A stretch of DNA of 64,000 nucleotides, taken from NCBI GenBank assembly GCA_036504855.1, contig DASXUL010000071.1:4911-68910 (forward strand). The letters run 5' to 3'. Of this stretch, positions 1 through 9,056 are shown piece after piece (within the stretch, counting starts at the first letter, position 1; each line of letters begins with the position of its first letter). The translations under genes were made by a program, and so were the position numbers. The DNA is from DASXUL01 sp036504855. GTDB taxonomy: Bacteria; Armatimonadota; DTGP01; JAKQQT01. The notes beneath the pieces are model-generated. The model was not told the DNA's origin. It was given only the letters and a program-made list of their open reading frames with translations, and did no database searches.

Positions 1-1
1 C

Positions 2-34
2 AAAAAGGCCCCCCGCGACGCTTGACGGAGGGCC
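2..34 (-). terminator. Rho-independent terminator of the two-component operon
   Basis: Read on the minus strand, a GC-rich stem (GGCCCTCCG against CGGGGGGCC, one T-G pair) with a roughly 10-base loop is followed by five T. It lies about 50 bases past the response-regulator stop codon. Confidence 0.75.
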
Positions 35-86
35 ATTTCACCGTGTTCAAGATCGCGCCGTCAAGCCTTGGCAAGCAGACGGCGGA

Positions 87-749
87 CTACTGCTCGATCT
101 GGATATAACCGCGCTTGAAGGCCATCATCGCCGCCTGGCTGCGGTCTTCAACATCCAACTTCTCAAAGATATTCGTCAGGTGGCTCTTCACGGTCTTCTC
201 ACTGATAAACAGGGTTTCCCCAATGCTGCTGTTGGTCTGGCCCTGGGCCACCAACGTCAGGATAGCACGCTCACGGTTGGTGAGCGGGTTGTCTTCGCTC
301 CCCCGCTTGGCAACTTCCTGAACGCGTGAGAGGCGGACGAACTCGTCAACGAGGCGGCTGGTGAGGTCCTTGTCGGCCCAGATCTCCCCGGCGTGCACTG
401 TGCGGATCGCTTTGACCAGGCTACGGCTGGCGGCGTCTTTCAACACAAAGCCGCGGGCGCCCTTGCGCAGCGCCTCGAAGCCGTATTCGCTTTCGCTGAA
501 CCCCGTCAGCACGATGAACCGCGTGGCCGGTGAGGTGTCTACCATATCCGGCAGCGCATCCAGGCCCGTGCGGCCGGGCATCTGGACGTCAAGCAGCATG
601 ATATCCGGTCGAAGCGCGCGGACGGCGGCCAGGCCGGCCTCTGCGTCCGGGGCCGTTCCCACCACTTGGATATCGTCTTCCAAATCCAGGATTTTCGTCA
701 GGCCATCACGGACCATAGCGTGATCGTCGACGATGAGGACCTTTATCAC
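87..749 (-). CDS. NarL/FixJ-type response regulator
   Basis: A 220-residue two-domain transcription factor. The receiver domain (about 1-120) has the acidic pair D8/D9, the phospho-acceptor D54 in LLDVQMPG, and a conserved Lys in GFVLKDA near residue 105. A LuxR-type helix-turn-helix (about 153-213; LTNRERAIL, then ISEKTVKSHLTNIFEKL) binds DNA. It overlaps the upstream histidine kinase by 4 bases (ATGA), so the two form one transcription unit and almost certainly a cognate pair. The signal sensed is not evident from sequence. Confidence 0.95.
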   Translation of the reverse strand: MIKVLIVDDHAMVRDGLTKILDLEDDIQVVGTAPDAEAGLAAVRALRPDIMLLDVQMPGRTGLDALPDMVDTSPATRFIVLTGFSESEYGFEALRKGARGFVLKDAASRSLVKAIRTVHAGEIWADKDLTSRLVDEFVRLSRVQEVAKRGSEDNPLTNRERAILTLVAQGQTNSSIGETLFISEKTVKSHLTNIFEKLDVEDRSQAAMMAFKRGYIQIEQ

Positions 750-2617
750 ACGGGTACTCCTTTCAACACGTCGGACGGCGCCCGGCGCGGCAGTGTAACG
801 GTAAGCGTGGTGCCCTTGCCGCTACTATCCCAGTATACGGCGCCTCCCATCCCGCCCGCGCGCTCACAGATGTTGGATAGCCCGTAATGCCCCTGCTGCC
901 GCAGGTCGCCTGTCGCCGCTACATCGAAGCCCACGCCGTCATCGGCCACGGCCACCGTAACGTGGGTATCGCCGCTGGCGACGCGCATGCAGACATGGTT
1001 CGCCTTGGCATGCTTAGCAACGTTGTTAAGCGCTTCGCGGACGATCTGGAACAACTCGGTGAGGTCGTCTCCGCTCAAGGCCAGTTCCTGTTCGTCCGTT
1101 TCCAGTTCCGCCGCAACGCCGTACTGGCGGGCGAAATCGTCCAGGTAGCGCTGGGCCACCGCGAAAAACTCTCCCGGCTCAATGCGCAGCGGTTTGAGTT
1201 CGGCCATGTAGCTGCGCGCCTCGGCCAATCCGTCTCGAACGTTGGCCTGCAACTCGGCGATCTCGGCGGGAGCATCGCTGGGCCGCTTCTCCAGAAGCCG
1301 CTCGAGGTAAGCCAGGTGGAGGTCGATCTGCACGAGAGTCTGAACGAAGCTGTCGTGCAGGTCTCTGGAGATGCGGTTTCGCTCGGCATCCAGCGCCTTC
1401 TGTCGAAGGTGCTGCTGTTCGCGGTCGAGCTCCATCAGGCGGGCGTTCTCCAAGGCGACGCCCATCTGGCGGGCGAACAGGCCGAAGGCGCGCAGGTCGC
1501 CGGAGGTGAAGGCATCCCAGGCGCGCGGCTTCTCGGCGCGCAGAACCCCCAGGAGCTGACCTTCGTACTGCACGGGCGCGGCCATCGCATTGTACTTGGC
1601 GCCAGGGCGCCAGGCGCGGGCGTGCTCCGGTTCATCGGTGGCCACGCGCATCGGAGCCGAGGCTCCGTCGCGGTCGCGCAGGGAACCGGTTGCCCGCGTC
1701 ACTACCGGAACGCGGTGGTCGCGCTCCAGGGTCCATTCCCCCAGCGCGTCCGGCCCGCTCGCCATCGTCAGCGAGACGCGGCGGGAGCTGAAATTGTCGA
1801 GGGCCTTGGCCAGGGCATTCGGAATCAGCGCCGCTTCGCTTTCGGTGTTGGTCAGAAGCGCGTTTTCATAGAGGCGAGTCAGGGTGTTGGAGTCGCGGAG
1901 TTGCCCCACGTACGCCTGGTAGCCCAGGTAGACGACCAGCAGAATGGTGAACGGCACCCAGAGCAGCAGGTTGTTCTGAAGCGCGAATGCCATCACGGCG
2001 GTCATGCCCACCGCCACGTTCATGAAGAGCATCACCACGTTCTCGACGAAGAGGCTCTTGTAGTAGCGCGAGTGGAAATGCCCGGCGTTCAGGCTGATGA
2101 CCGTCCCCACGAGCAGTCGATTTGAAACGGCGTGTGTGAACATCGCGGCGACGCTGGCCATGACCGTGGCGTCTAGCCCAAAGCGTTCACGCACGAAGGC
2201 GTACACGAACCCCGCCAGCGCCACGGAGAACATGATCTCCGACGTGTTGAACACCACCTGCACCTTCCGCCGGCGGTGCGCCTGCACTTCGCGGATGAGG
2301 TGCACCAAACCGCTGAGGAGCACAATGGGGGTGGGGGAGAACTCGAAGAAAAGAGCCACGAGGGCCGCTTCGGTAAAGGTGATCTCCACATTGTCCGGCT
2401 GCCCGCTGAACCGGATGGTGAAGTTCAGTTGGTTGAGGATATGGAGGACGACGCCGGCGACCAACAGGGCGAGCCAACGAGTGGGGGTGAAGATTCCCGG
2501 GGGGTGGAGGATGTACAGGGCAGAGCTGAGAGCGGCGGCGGACGCCACAACGACTCCCACGAAGACCGTCAGGGGCCAATTAGGATGTGCGCGTGGGGCT
2601 GTGGAAAGAGACGCCAT
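746..2617 (-). CDS. Membrane sensor histidine kinase with GAF domain (HisKA_3 type)
   Basis: About 623 residues from the ATG at 2617; an in-frame start at 2659 would add 14 residues of unlikely sequence. The first ~235 residues hold several hydrophobic segments, a membrane sensor region. A GAF-like domain follows at about 255-400. The dimerisation/phosphotransfer helix carries the H-box RISRDLHDSFVQ (H421), typical of NarX/DesK-type kinases. The ATPase domain shows the N box EALNNVAKH (about 528-536), then VADDGVGFD and GLSNICERAGGMGG. It phosphorylates the response regulator encoded directly downstream with ATGA overlap. The ligand is unknown. Confidence 0.93.
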   Translation of the reverse strand: MASLSTAPRAHPNWPLTVFVGVVVASAAALSSALYILHPPGIFTPTRWLALLVAGVVLHILNQLNFTIRFSGQPDNVEITFTEAALVALFFEFSPTPIVLLSGLVHLIREVQAHRRRKVQVVFNTSEIMFSVALAGFVYAFVRERFGLDATVMASVAAMFTHAVSNRLLVGTVISLNAGHFHSRYYKSLFVENVVMLFMNVAVGMTAVMAFALQNNLLLWVPFTILLVVYLGYQAYVGQLRDSNTLTRLYENALLTNTESEAALIPNALAKALDNFSSRRVSLTMASGPDALGEWTLERDHRVPVVTRATGSLRDRDGASAPMRVATDEPEHARAWRPGAKYNAMAAPVQYEGQLLGVLRAEKPRAWDAFTSGDLRAFGLFARQMGVALENARLMELDREQQHLRQKALDAERNRISRDLHDSFVQTLVQIDLHLAYLERLLEKRPSDAPAEIAELQANVRDGLAEARSYMAELKPLRIEPGEFFAVAQRYLDDFARQYGVAAELETDEQELALSGDDLTELFQIVREALNNVAKHAKANHVCMRVASGDTHVTVAVADDGVGFDVAATGDLRQQGHYGLSNICERAGGMGGAVYWDSSGKGTTLTVTLPRRAPSDVLKGVPV

Positions 2618-2682
2618 GGCAGAACGACCTCGGCGACAAAAGAAAACGGGCCATAGCATTCCGCTACAGCCCGATGTGATCT

Positions 2683-2759
2683 TGGTGCGCTCGAAGGGAC
2701 TCGAACCCCCGGCCTTTAGGTCCGCAACCTAACGCTCTATCCAACTGAGCTACGAGCGC
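2683..2759 (-). tRNA. tRNA-Arg (anticodon GCG)
   Basis: The minus strand folds into a full cloverleaf. The acceptor stem is GCGCTCG/CGAGCGC, the D stem GCTC/GAGC, the anticodon stem TTAGG/CCTAA with the 7-base loop TTGCGGA (U33, anticodon GCG), and the T arm has loop TTCGAGT. A73 is followed by an encoded CCA (2683-2685). Position 34 is G rather than the A (inosine) of the usual bacterial arginine ACG tRNA. It lies between the kinase gene and the dGTPase-like gene. Confidence 0.93.
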
Positions 2760-2982
2760 ATGCCCACTGCATTATATCAAACCGAACCCGTTGTGGCAAG
2801 TCGATTTGGCGCCGCGGGCGCCTGTCCGCGGCGCGCTCCGGATAGGTGAGAGCGAGGCGCCGCGCCCTCTTCACCGCGGTTGCGCCGGCGCCGCCCTCGG
2901 TCCGAACCCGCCCGAGATTCGCGGCCCAACCGCCCGTCACCACCCCTCCCGCTCTCCACCCAATGAGGGGCAGGCGAACCGG

Positions 2983-4017
2983 CTACGAGAGCGACTCATA
3001 GGCCCGGAGCGCGAAACGGTCTGTCATCCCGGCCACGTAGTCGACGGCGGTTTGGACCGCGGCGCGCCCAGCATCGGCGTGCTCGCGCTGGGCAACGGCC
3101 AGCAGCCAATCGGGAAGGGATTCCGGGCGGGTGAGAGCATCGTTGAACAGCGCCGCCACAATCCCGTCCACGTCCAGCCCGGCCATCTTCTCGCGCTCGT
3201 GAGTGTAGACCCGGTCAAACAGGAACTCCTTGAGCGTGTCAAGCAGGGCGGCTACTGGCGCCGAAAGGGCGATGGATGGCTCATTTTCGGACGTTTCCAC
3301 CACGTCGGTCACGAGCGTGGTGAGGCGTTGGCGGGGATCACCGCCAAGCCCCGCCAGCACGTCCGCCGGCAAGTCGTTTTGCGCCAGCAACCCGGCGCGA
3401 ACGGCATCTTCGATATCGTGGTGGATGTAGGCGATGCGGTCGGCAACGCGAACGCACTGCCCTTCCAGCGTGGCGGGGCCGCCCGGTGCGCCGATGTCGG
3501 CCCGGCCCTTGGAGTGGTTGCCAATGCCGTCGCGGGTCTCCCAGGTAAGGTTCAATCCCGCGCCCTGGTTCTCCAGCACCTCCACAACGCGCAGGCTCTG
3601 TTCGAAATGCCGGAAGCGGGCGCAAGAGTCGTGAGCGCGAAGGGCACCGTCCAGCGCCCTCTCTCCCGCGTGCCCGAACGGCGTGTGCCCCAGGTCGTGC
3701 CCCAGGGCAATGGCTTCGGTCAGGTCCTCGTTCAGCTCCAGCGCTCGGGCAACCGTGCGCGCGATCTGGGAGACCTCCAGGGTGTGGGTGAGGCGGGTGC
3801 GGTAGTGATCGTTCTCCGTGGCGAGGAAGACCTGCGTCTTGTGCTTGAGGCGGCGGAAGGATTTGCAGTGGAGCACGCGGTCACGGTCGCGCGCGAAGGC
3901 CGTGCGGATGGCGTCAGGCTCCTCGGAGCGCTCGCGTCCGCGTGACTGGCTGCTGAGCGCAGCGCGCGGGCCCAGCATGCGCCGTTCCTTCTCCTCGGTC
4001 CTCTCCCGGATGGTCAT
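2983..4017 (-). CDS. dgt: dGTPase-like deoxynucleotide triphosphohydrolase (HD domain)
   Basis: A 344-residue HD-superfamily enzyme, the size of the short bacterial dNTP triphosphohydrolases. These convert dNTP to deoxynucleoside plus triphosphate in the cytoplasm. The N-terminal motif DRDRVLHCKSFRRLKHKTQVF and the metal-binding H78 (RTRLTHTLEV), H107-D108 (ALGHDLGHTPFGHAGE) are intact. It follows the small membrane protein gene by 10 bases on the same strand, so the two are probably co-transcribed. Substrate preference (dGTP or broad) cannot be read from sequence. Confidence 0.92.
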   Translation of the reverse strand: MTIRERTEEKERRMLGPRAALSSQSRGRERSEEPDAIRTAFARDRDRVLHCKSFRRLKHKTQVFLATENDHYRTRLTHTLEVSQIARTVARALELNEDLTEAIALGHDLGHTPFGHAGERALDGALRAHDSCARFRHFEQSLRVVEVLENQGAGLNLTWETRDGIGNHSKGRADIGAPGGPATLEGQCVRVADRIAYIHHDIEDAVRAGLLAQNDLPADVLAGLGGDPRQRLTTLVTDVVETSENEPSIALSAPVAALLDTLKEFLFDRVYTHEREKMAGLDVDGIVAALFNDALTRPESLPDWLLAVAQREHADAGRAAVQTAVDYVAGMTDRFALRAYESLS

Positions 4018-4027
4018 CGCCGCCGGC

Positions 4028-4288
4028 TCAACCTTTGTCGATCTCGATGCGAAGCTGGCTGACGATCACCGCCGCCGCCGCGATCAAGATGGCGGAGACC
4101 GCGGCGGCCTCCACCGGGATCTCGCGCAAGGTACGATTGCCGAGTTTGATGCGCACGCCGCGGATCTTGCCGCCCTTGAGCGCTTCCTGCACGTGCTCCA
4201 GGATGTCGGCGCCAATGCCCATCGCGGCGTCCAGCCGGGGGTTGTTGGAGGCGGAGCCCTGGGGTAGGGAGTTCGGTGTATCTGACAT
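4028..4288 (-). CDS. Small DUF4342-like membrane protein
   Basis: An 86-residue protein. The centre (GGKIRGVRIKLGNRTLREIPVEAA) resembles DUF4342, in which a short basic beta-hairpin segment precedes one hydrophobic helix (about 60-78: AAAVSAILIAAAAVIVSQL). A strong AAGGAG Shine-Dalgarno precedes the ATG. It lies upstream of the dGTPase-like gene and divergent from gyrA. Function is unknown; the family assignment is by eye. Confidence 0.8.
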   Translation of the reverse strand: MSDTPNSLPQGSASNNPRLDAAMGIGADILEHVQEALKGGKIRGVRIKLGNRTLREIPVEAAAVSAILIAAAAVIVSQLRIEIDKG

Positions 4289-4405
4289 TTGGATCTCCTT
4301 CGCTCTCTTGATGCGAGCCTTTGGTCGCTACCGGGAGGTTACCCGACGCCGTTCGAGCATGAAACCGTGATGCTCCCGCCCGTCGGCGCCGAAGCGCCGC
4401 TCAAC

Positions 4406-4435
4406 TTGCGGGAGCCACGCTCAGAATGCTATAAT
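4406..4435 (+). promoter_or_regulatory. gyrA promoter
   Basis: A -35-like TTGCGG (4406-4411) and a perfect -10 TATAAT (4430-4435) are separated by 18 bases. The -10 is preceded by TGC, an extended -10. It lies about 108 bases upstream of the gyrA ATG. Confidence 0.7.
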
Positions 4436-4542
4436 CTCAATAGTATAAGTGGTCTCGAAGAGTGGTATTTTCGGACGGAGTTGGCCCCGGTTGCGGGGCC
4501 AAATTCGCGTCTGGCCGCTCAAGTTACAGCAAGGACAGCCAT

Positions 4543-7020
4543 ATGGCGATCGCCAAGGAAGTGGTTCAGGTCAACATCCAGGACGAGATGCGGCAGAGTT
4601 ATCTGCTGTATTCCATGTCCGTCATTGTAGCGCGCGCCCTACCAGACGTGCGTGACGGCCTTAAGCCCGTTCAGCGCCGTATTCTGATGGCGATGAACGA
4701 CCTCAACCTCGGTCCCACCGCTCAGAGCCGGAAATCCGCCAAGGTTACCGGCGATACCTCCGGCAACTATCACCCGCACGGCGACACGGTCATCTATCCG
4801 ACCATGGTCCGCATGGCGCAGGATTTCAACTCCCGCTACCCCATGGTGATCGGGCAGGGGAACTTCGGAAGCATCGGCGGCGACGCTCCGGCGGCCCAAC
4901 GGTATACCGAAGTCAAGATGTCGCCGTTCGCCATGGAAATGCTGGCGGACCTCGACAAGAACACCGTCAACTTCATCCCGAACTACGACAACACGCGCAC
5001 AGAGCCCGTGGTGCTGCCGGGCAAATTCCCATATTTGCTGGCCAACGGCGCCAGCGGCATCGCGGTCGGTATGGCCACCAACATCCCGCCGCACAACCTC
5101 ACGGAGCTCTGCGACGGCATTTCCTTCCAGGTGGACAACCCCGATGCCACGGCCGATCAGCTGATGGCGAAGATCCACGGGCCGGACTTTCCAACGAAGG
5201 GTCTGATCCTGGGGACCAAGGGCATCCGCGACGCCTACAGCACCGGCCGGGGAAGCGTGGTCATGCAGGGCCAGGCGATCATCGAGCCGATGGAGAACGG
5301 CAAGAACCGGATCATCATCAGCGAGCTGCCGTACCAGGTCAACCCGGAGCGCCTCGTCATCCAGATCGCCGACATGGTGAAGGGCAAGAAGATCGACGGC
5401 ATCACGGACCTGCGTGATGAGTCCGATCGACAGGGTCTTCGCATCGTCGTTGAACTGCGCCGCGACGCCCAGCCGAAGCGCATCCTGAACCATCTCTACA
5501 AGCACACCCCGCTGCGCTCCACGTTCGGCGTCATCATGCTGGCTCTCGTGAACGGCCAGCCGCGCGTGCTCACGCTGCCCGAGGTCATCAAGCATTACAT
5601 CGACCATCGCATTGAGGTGATCCAGCGCCGCAGCCGGCATGACCTGGAAGGCGCCCTGCAGCGCGCCCACATCCTCGAAGGCCTCCTCAAGGCGCTGGAC
5701 ATCATCGACCAGATCATCGCCACGATCCGCGCCAGCAACAGCACCGAGGAAGCGCGCTTCAACCTGGTGACGAAGTACGACCTGTCCACCCTGCAGGCCC
5801 AGCACATCCTGGAAATGCAGCTCCGCCGACTCACCCGCCTCGAGCGCGAAGTGATCGACGACGAGTACAAGGACAAGCTGAAGCTCATCGCCTACCTGGA
5901 AGACGTTCTCAGCAATCCGGCGAAGGTGCGCGAGATCATCAAGGCCGAGCTGAAGTACATCCGCGACAAGTTCGGCGATGAGCGCCGCACGAAGATCATC
6001 TCCACCGAAGCCGAGGAGATCGGCGACGAGGACCTGATCCCGCAGGAAGACACGATCATCACCATCACCCGCCAGGGTTACGTGAAGCGCGTCTCCATCG
6101 ACACGTACCGCACCCAGGGACGCGGCGGGCGCGGCATTGCCGCCGCCTCCAAGAAGGAAGAGGACGAGATTGACCGCCTCTTCATCGCCAAGACCCACGA
6201 CTACATTCTGCTCTTCACCGACCGCGGGCGCGTCTACCGCCTGAAGGCCTTCGAGATCCCGATGACCAGCCGAACGGCCATGGGCACCGCCATCGTCAAC
6301 CTCATCAACAAAGAGGCCGACGAAAGCATCACCGCGATCATCCCGATGGCGGACCTGGCGGCCGAGGGCTACCTCGTGATGGGCACCGATCGCGGCGAAG
6401 TGAAGCGCGTTCAGGTGCAGGAGTACCGCCACCTGAAGAACCAGGGCATCAAGACCTTTGACGTGGAAGAGGGCGATGTTCTGCGCTGGGTGGCTCACAC
6501 CACCGGCAACGACGAAATCCTGTTCGTCACCCGTGAGGGCATGAGCATCCGCTTCAACGAGAACGATGTCCGCGCCTCCGGACGCACCAGCGGCGGCGTG
6601 CGCGGCATCTCTCTGGACGATGCGAAGCGCTCGAAGAGCGGCGTGGCCGACCGCGTGGTCAGCATGATCCGCATCCGCGACAAGAGGGCCGAGGTGCTGG
6701 TGGTTTCGGAGCGGGGATTCGGCAAGCGAACCCCGGTGGACGATTACCGACTCCAGACCCGCGGCGGCCGCGGCGTTCAGACGATGAACGTAACCGGCAA
6801 AACCGGGGCGGTTCTGTCGGCGCTGCCGGTCTTCCCGGATCACCGTCTGCTGATGGTTACGAAGAACGGCATCGCCATCCGCATGCAGGTGGAGAATATC
6901 CGGCGCACCGGCCGGCACGCTCAGGGCGTGCTTCTGCAGCGGTTGGGTGAGGGAGACGTTGTCTCCAGCATCGAAAGACTCGTTCGGGAAGCTGTAACCT
7001 TGGACGAACCCGAACCGTAA
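4543..7020 (+). CDS. gyrA: DNA gyrase subunit A
   Basis: An 825-residue type IIA topoisomerase subunit; it pairs with GyrB to introduce negative supercoils. The ATG at 4543 is chosen because AAGGA sits 7 bases upstream and the protein then begins at the usual point (MAIAKEVVQV). Catalytic Tyr is Y121 (QRYTEVKMS). The breakage-reunion domain is followed by a C-terminal beta-pinwheel with repeated GRGGRG-type blades. The GyrA box reads QGRGGRG, which favours gyrase over topoisomerase IV. The quinolone-determining segment HPHGDTVIYPTMVRM has Thr at E. coli position 83 and Pro at position 87, where Asp or Glu is usual. gyrB is not in the window. Confidence 0.97.
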   Translation: MAIAKEVVQVNIQDEMRQSYLLYSMSVIVARALPDVRDGLKPVQRRILMAMNDLNLGPTAQSRKSAKVTGDTSGNYHPHGDTVIYPTMVRMAQDFNSRYPMVIGQGNFGSIGGDAPAAQRYTEVKMSPFAMEMLADLDKNTVNFIPNYDNTRTEPVVLPGKFPYLLANGASGIAVGMATNIPPHNLTELCDGISFQVDNPDATADQLMAKIHGPDFPTKGLILGTKGIRDAYSTGRGSVVMQGQAIIEPMENGKNRIIISELPYQVNPERLVIQIADMVKGKKIDGITDLRDESDRQGLRIVVELRRDAQPKRILNHLYKHTPLRSTFGVIMLALVNGQPRVLTLPEVIKHYIDHRIEVIQRRSRHDLEGALQRAHILEGLLKALDIIDQIIATIRASNSTEEARFNLVTKYDLSTLQAQHILEMQLRRLTRLEREVIDDEYKDKLKLIAYLEDVLSNPAKVREIIKAELKYIRDKFGDERRTKIISTEAEEIGDEDLIPQEDTIITITRQGYVKRVSIDTYRTQGRGGRGIAAASKKEEDEIDRLFIAKTHDYILLFTDRGRVYRLKAFEIPMTSRTAMGTAIVNLINKEADESITAIIPMADLAAEGYLVMGTDRGEVKRVQVQEYRHLKNQGIKTFDVEEGDVLRWVAHTTGNDEILFVTREGMSIRFNENDVRASGRTSGGVRGISLDDAKRSKSGVADRVVSMIRIRDKRAEVLVVSERGFGKRTPVDDYRLQTRGGRGVQTMNVTGKTGAVLSALPVFPDHRLLMVTKNGIAIRMQVENIRRTGRHAQGVLLQRLGEGDVVSSIERLVREAVTLDEPEP

Positions 7021-7055
7021 CGCACTCTGGAAACGTCAGTTTCCCTGCCATGGCG

Positions 7056-7130
7056 ATGGCGGGCTATTTCAAAGCGAAGCAAACGCGGCCTGGGCCCGCG
7101 GAACTGCTTCTCCGAGCGATAGCCCGCCAT
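7056..7130 (+). terminator. Multi-tier palindromic hairpin after gyrA
   Basis: A perfect 12-bp outer stem (ATGGCGGGCTAT 7056-7067 / ATAGCCCGCCAT 7119-7130) encloses a 6-bp stem (GAAGCA 7076-7081 / TGCTTC 7105-7110) and a 5-bp stem (CGCGG 7084-7088 / CCGCG 7096-7100). It ends 16 bases before the first ABC gene and is followed by TTCCCTT. It probably ends or attenuates gyrA transcription. It is more elaborate than a plain terminator. Confidence 0.6.
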
Positions 7131-7146
7131 TTCCCTTACGGGGTGG

Positions 7147-8073
7147 ATGCGAACGAACATGCCTGTCGCCAGACTAACCAACCTCACTGTACGCTACGGC
7201 GCGAAGACGGCGATCAGCGACCTTTCGGTGGATGTCCCGGAAGGCTGCACCGGACTCCTCGGGCCAAACGGCGCCGGGAAGACCACGCTGATCAAGACTC
7301 TCCTCGGCTTCCTCACTCCCGCCGTCGGGCAAGGTGAGGTGCTGGGCCTGAACATCGCCACCCAAGGCCTGAAGATCCGCCAACGCGTGGGCCTCATGCC
7401 CGAGCTGGACTGCCATATCCCGGGTATGAACGCCGTCACTTTCGCTGCGTACGCCGGCGAGTTGGCCGGCATGCCGGCCGCCTTCGCGATGCAACGCGCC
7501 CACGAGGTGCTGGAGTACTGCGGCCTGGGCGAGGCGCGCTATCGCAACGTGGAGACGTACTCAACGGGCATGAAGCAGCGCATCAAGCTGGCGCAAGCCC
7601 TCGTGCACGGGCCGAAGCTCATCTTCCTGGACGAGCCCACCAACGGACTCGACCCCGCCGGGCGCGACGAGATGCTCTCGCTGATCCGCGACATCTCGCA
7701 CGGCAAGGGCGTGAACGTCATCGTCTCCTCGCACCTCCTCCCCGACGTGGAACGCACCTGCGACAACGTCATCGTGCTCCAGGCGGGGCAGGTGGTTGAG
7801 CAAGGCGACATCCAGTCTCTGCGAAGCGCCGGCGGTCGCCAGATTGTGGTGGAGCTCCGCGTCGCCTCCGATGCCTTTGTGGCCGCCGCCCGCAAACGCG
7901 GGGCAGAGGTACTGGGCCAGGTGGGCGGACGCTATCGGATGACCCTGCCGGAAACCACCGGCGATATCGGAGCCGCGCTGTTCACCGCCGCCATCGAATC
8001 CGGCGCGCAGGTCCGCTCCTTCCAACCGGCGACCAGATCGCTGGAAGACATCTTCCTGGAGGCCGTACAATGA
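7147..8073 (+). CDS. ABC transporter ATP-binding protein (export type, first)
   Basis: A 308-residue nucleotide-binding subunit with Walker A GPNGAGKTTL, signature YSTGMKQRIKLAQAL, Walker B LIFLDEPTNGLDP and switch His in SSHLLPD. The C-terminal extension resembles ABC-2 exporters of the CcmA/NatA group. The second ATG (7159) is an equally possible start. It is the first gene of a four-gene operon, overlapping the next permease by ATGA. Substrate unknown. Confidence 0.93.
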   Translation: MRTNMPVARLTNLTVRYGAKTAISDLSVDVPEGCTGLLGPNGAGKTTLIKTLLGFLTPAVGQGEVLGLNIATQGLKIRQRVGLMPELDCHIPGMNAVTFAAYAGELAGMPAAFAMQRAHEVLEYCGLGEARYRNVETYSTGMKQRIKLAQALVHGPKLIFLDEPTNGLDPAGRDEMLSLIRDISHGKGVNVIVSSHLLPDVERTCDNVIVLQAGQVVEQGDIQSLRSAGGRQIVVELRVASDAFVAAARKRGAEVLGQVGGRYRMTLPETTGDIGAALFTAAIESGAQVRSFQPATRSLEDIFLEAVQ

Positions 8074-9056
8074 GCCCCAACGGGAATCCGGCCCGGGTGG
8101 CGCCGATCGCCGATCTCAGCTATCGGAATTACGATGGCCCGCTGCACAGCCGATCGGTGCGATGGTGGATCGTGGCGGTGGCGAACATCCGCCTCACGGC
8201 GCGCAACCGCTGGTTCTGGTGGCTGTCGATCGGCTCGCTGGCGCCGTACGTGCTGTTCGGGTTGTTCTTCTATTTCACCCACATGTTCGCCGCCGCGTCG
8301 CCGACGGGCGCCGCTGAGTCCATGGGACCGCTGTATAAAGATAAGAACGGTCACCAGTACGCCATGCTGTTCTATCAGTGCGTGGCGTCGTTCTCGCCAA
8401 CGTGGCTGTTCGGTATTGCACTGCTCGTCGGGGCCGGGAGCATCGCTTCCGACAACCGCGCCAACGCGCTGCAAGTCTACCTCTCGAAACCCATCACAAA
8501 GGGCGATTACCTTCTCGGCAAGTGGATGGGCGTATTCCTGCCGGTGACGATGGCGGCGCTGCTTCCGGCGCTTGTGCTGTTCGCGTGCATGGGGATGGCC
8601 TACAGCTCGGACGGCTTCTTCCATAAGGAGCCCACCCTGATCTGGCGCATTCTGGCGGCGGGTATGATCCCGGGCGCCGTGCATGCGAGCCTCATCCTCG
8701 GCTTCTCCGCCTGGTCCAAAACAGCGCGCCTGGCGGGGGCCTTCTACGCAGGCGTCTTCTTCGTGGGCGACATCATCGTGCCGATCTTCACGATGGTCGC
8801 CAATCGGATGGACCCGAGCAAGGACATCCTGTTGCAGCACCTGTGCATCAGCGGCGCAATCAGCGGACTGGCGCAGAACATCTTTGGCGTCACGATCGTA
8901 AGATCCATGTTCCACCGGCACGCGATGCAGCTCTCCCAGTCGGTCATCCCGGCGCCGAACGCCTGGGCGCTGGGGGCCATCACGCTGGGCGCCTGCGCCG
9001 TCGCGGTGGCGGCCGCTCGCTGGCGCATCCGCGCCGTGGAGGTAGTCCGCGGATGA
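8070..9056 (+). CDS. ABC-2 type transporter permease (first)
   Basis: A 328-residue integral membrane protein. After a soluble start with the motif DLSYRNYDGP come six or so hydrophobic segments (about 45-70, 110-135, 155-180, 205-230, 225-245, 295-315). It pairs with the flanking ATPases to export an unknown substrate or move lipids. It overlaps both neighbours by 4 bases. Confidence 0.88.
   Translation: MSPNGNPARVAPIADLSYRNYDGPLHSRSVRWWIVAVANIRLTARNRWFWWLSIGSLAPYVLFGLFFYFTHMFAAASPTGAAESMGPLYKDKNGHQYAMLFYQCVASFSPTWLFGIALLVGAGSIASDNRANALQVYLSKPITKGDYLLGKWMGVFLPVTMAALLPALVLFACMGMAYSSDGFFHKEPTLIWRILAAGMIPGAVHASLILGFSAWSKTARLAGAFYAGVFFVGDIIVPIFTMVANRMDPSKDILLQHLCISGAISGLAQNIFGVTIVRSMFHRHAMQLSQSVIPAPNAWALGAITLGACAVAVAAARWRIRAVEVVRG

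Noticed and set aside
887..2125. 412-residue plus-strand frame over the histidine kinase
   Set aside because: Antisense shadow of a gene with all kinase motifs intact.
2791..3945. 384-residue plus-strand frame over the dGTPase-like gene
   Set aside because: It lies opposite intact HD motifs and has no ribosome site or family resemblance.
4639..6918. 759-residue open frame antisense to gyrA
   Set aside because: It mirrors gyrA exactly, has no recognisable motif and is rich in Asp/Ala/His/Val repeats typical of the reverse frame of high-GC genes.
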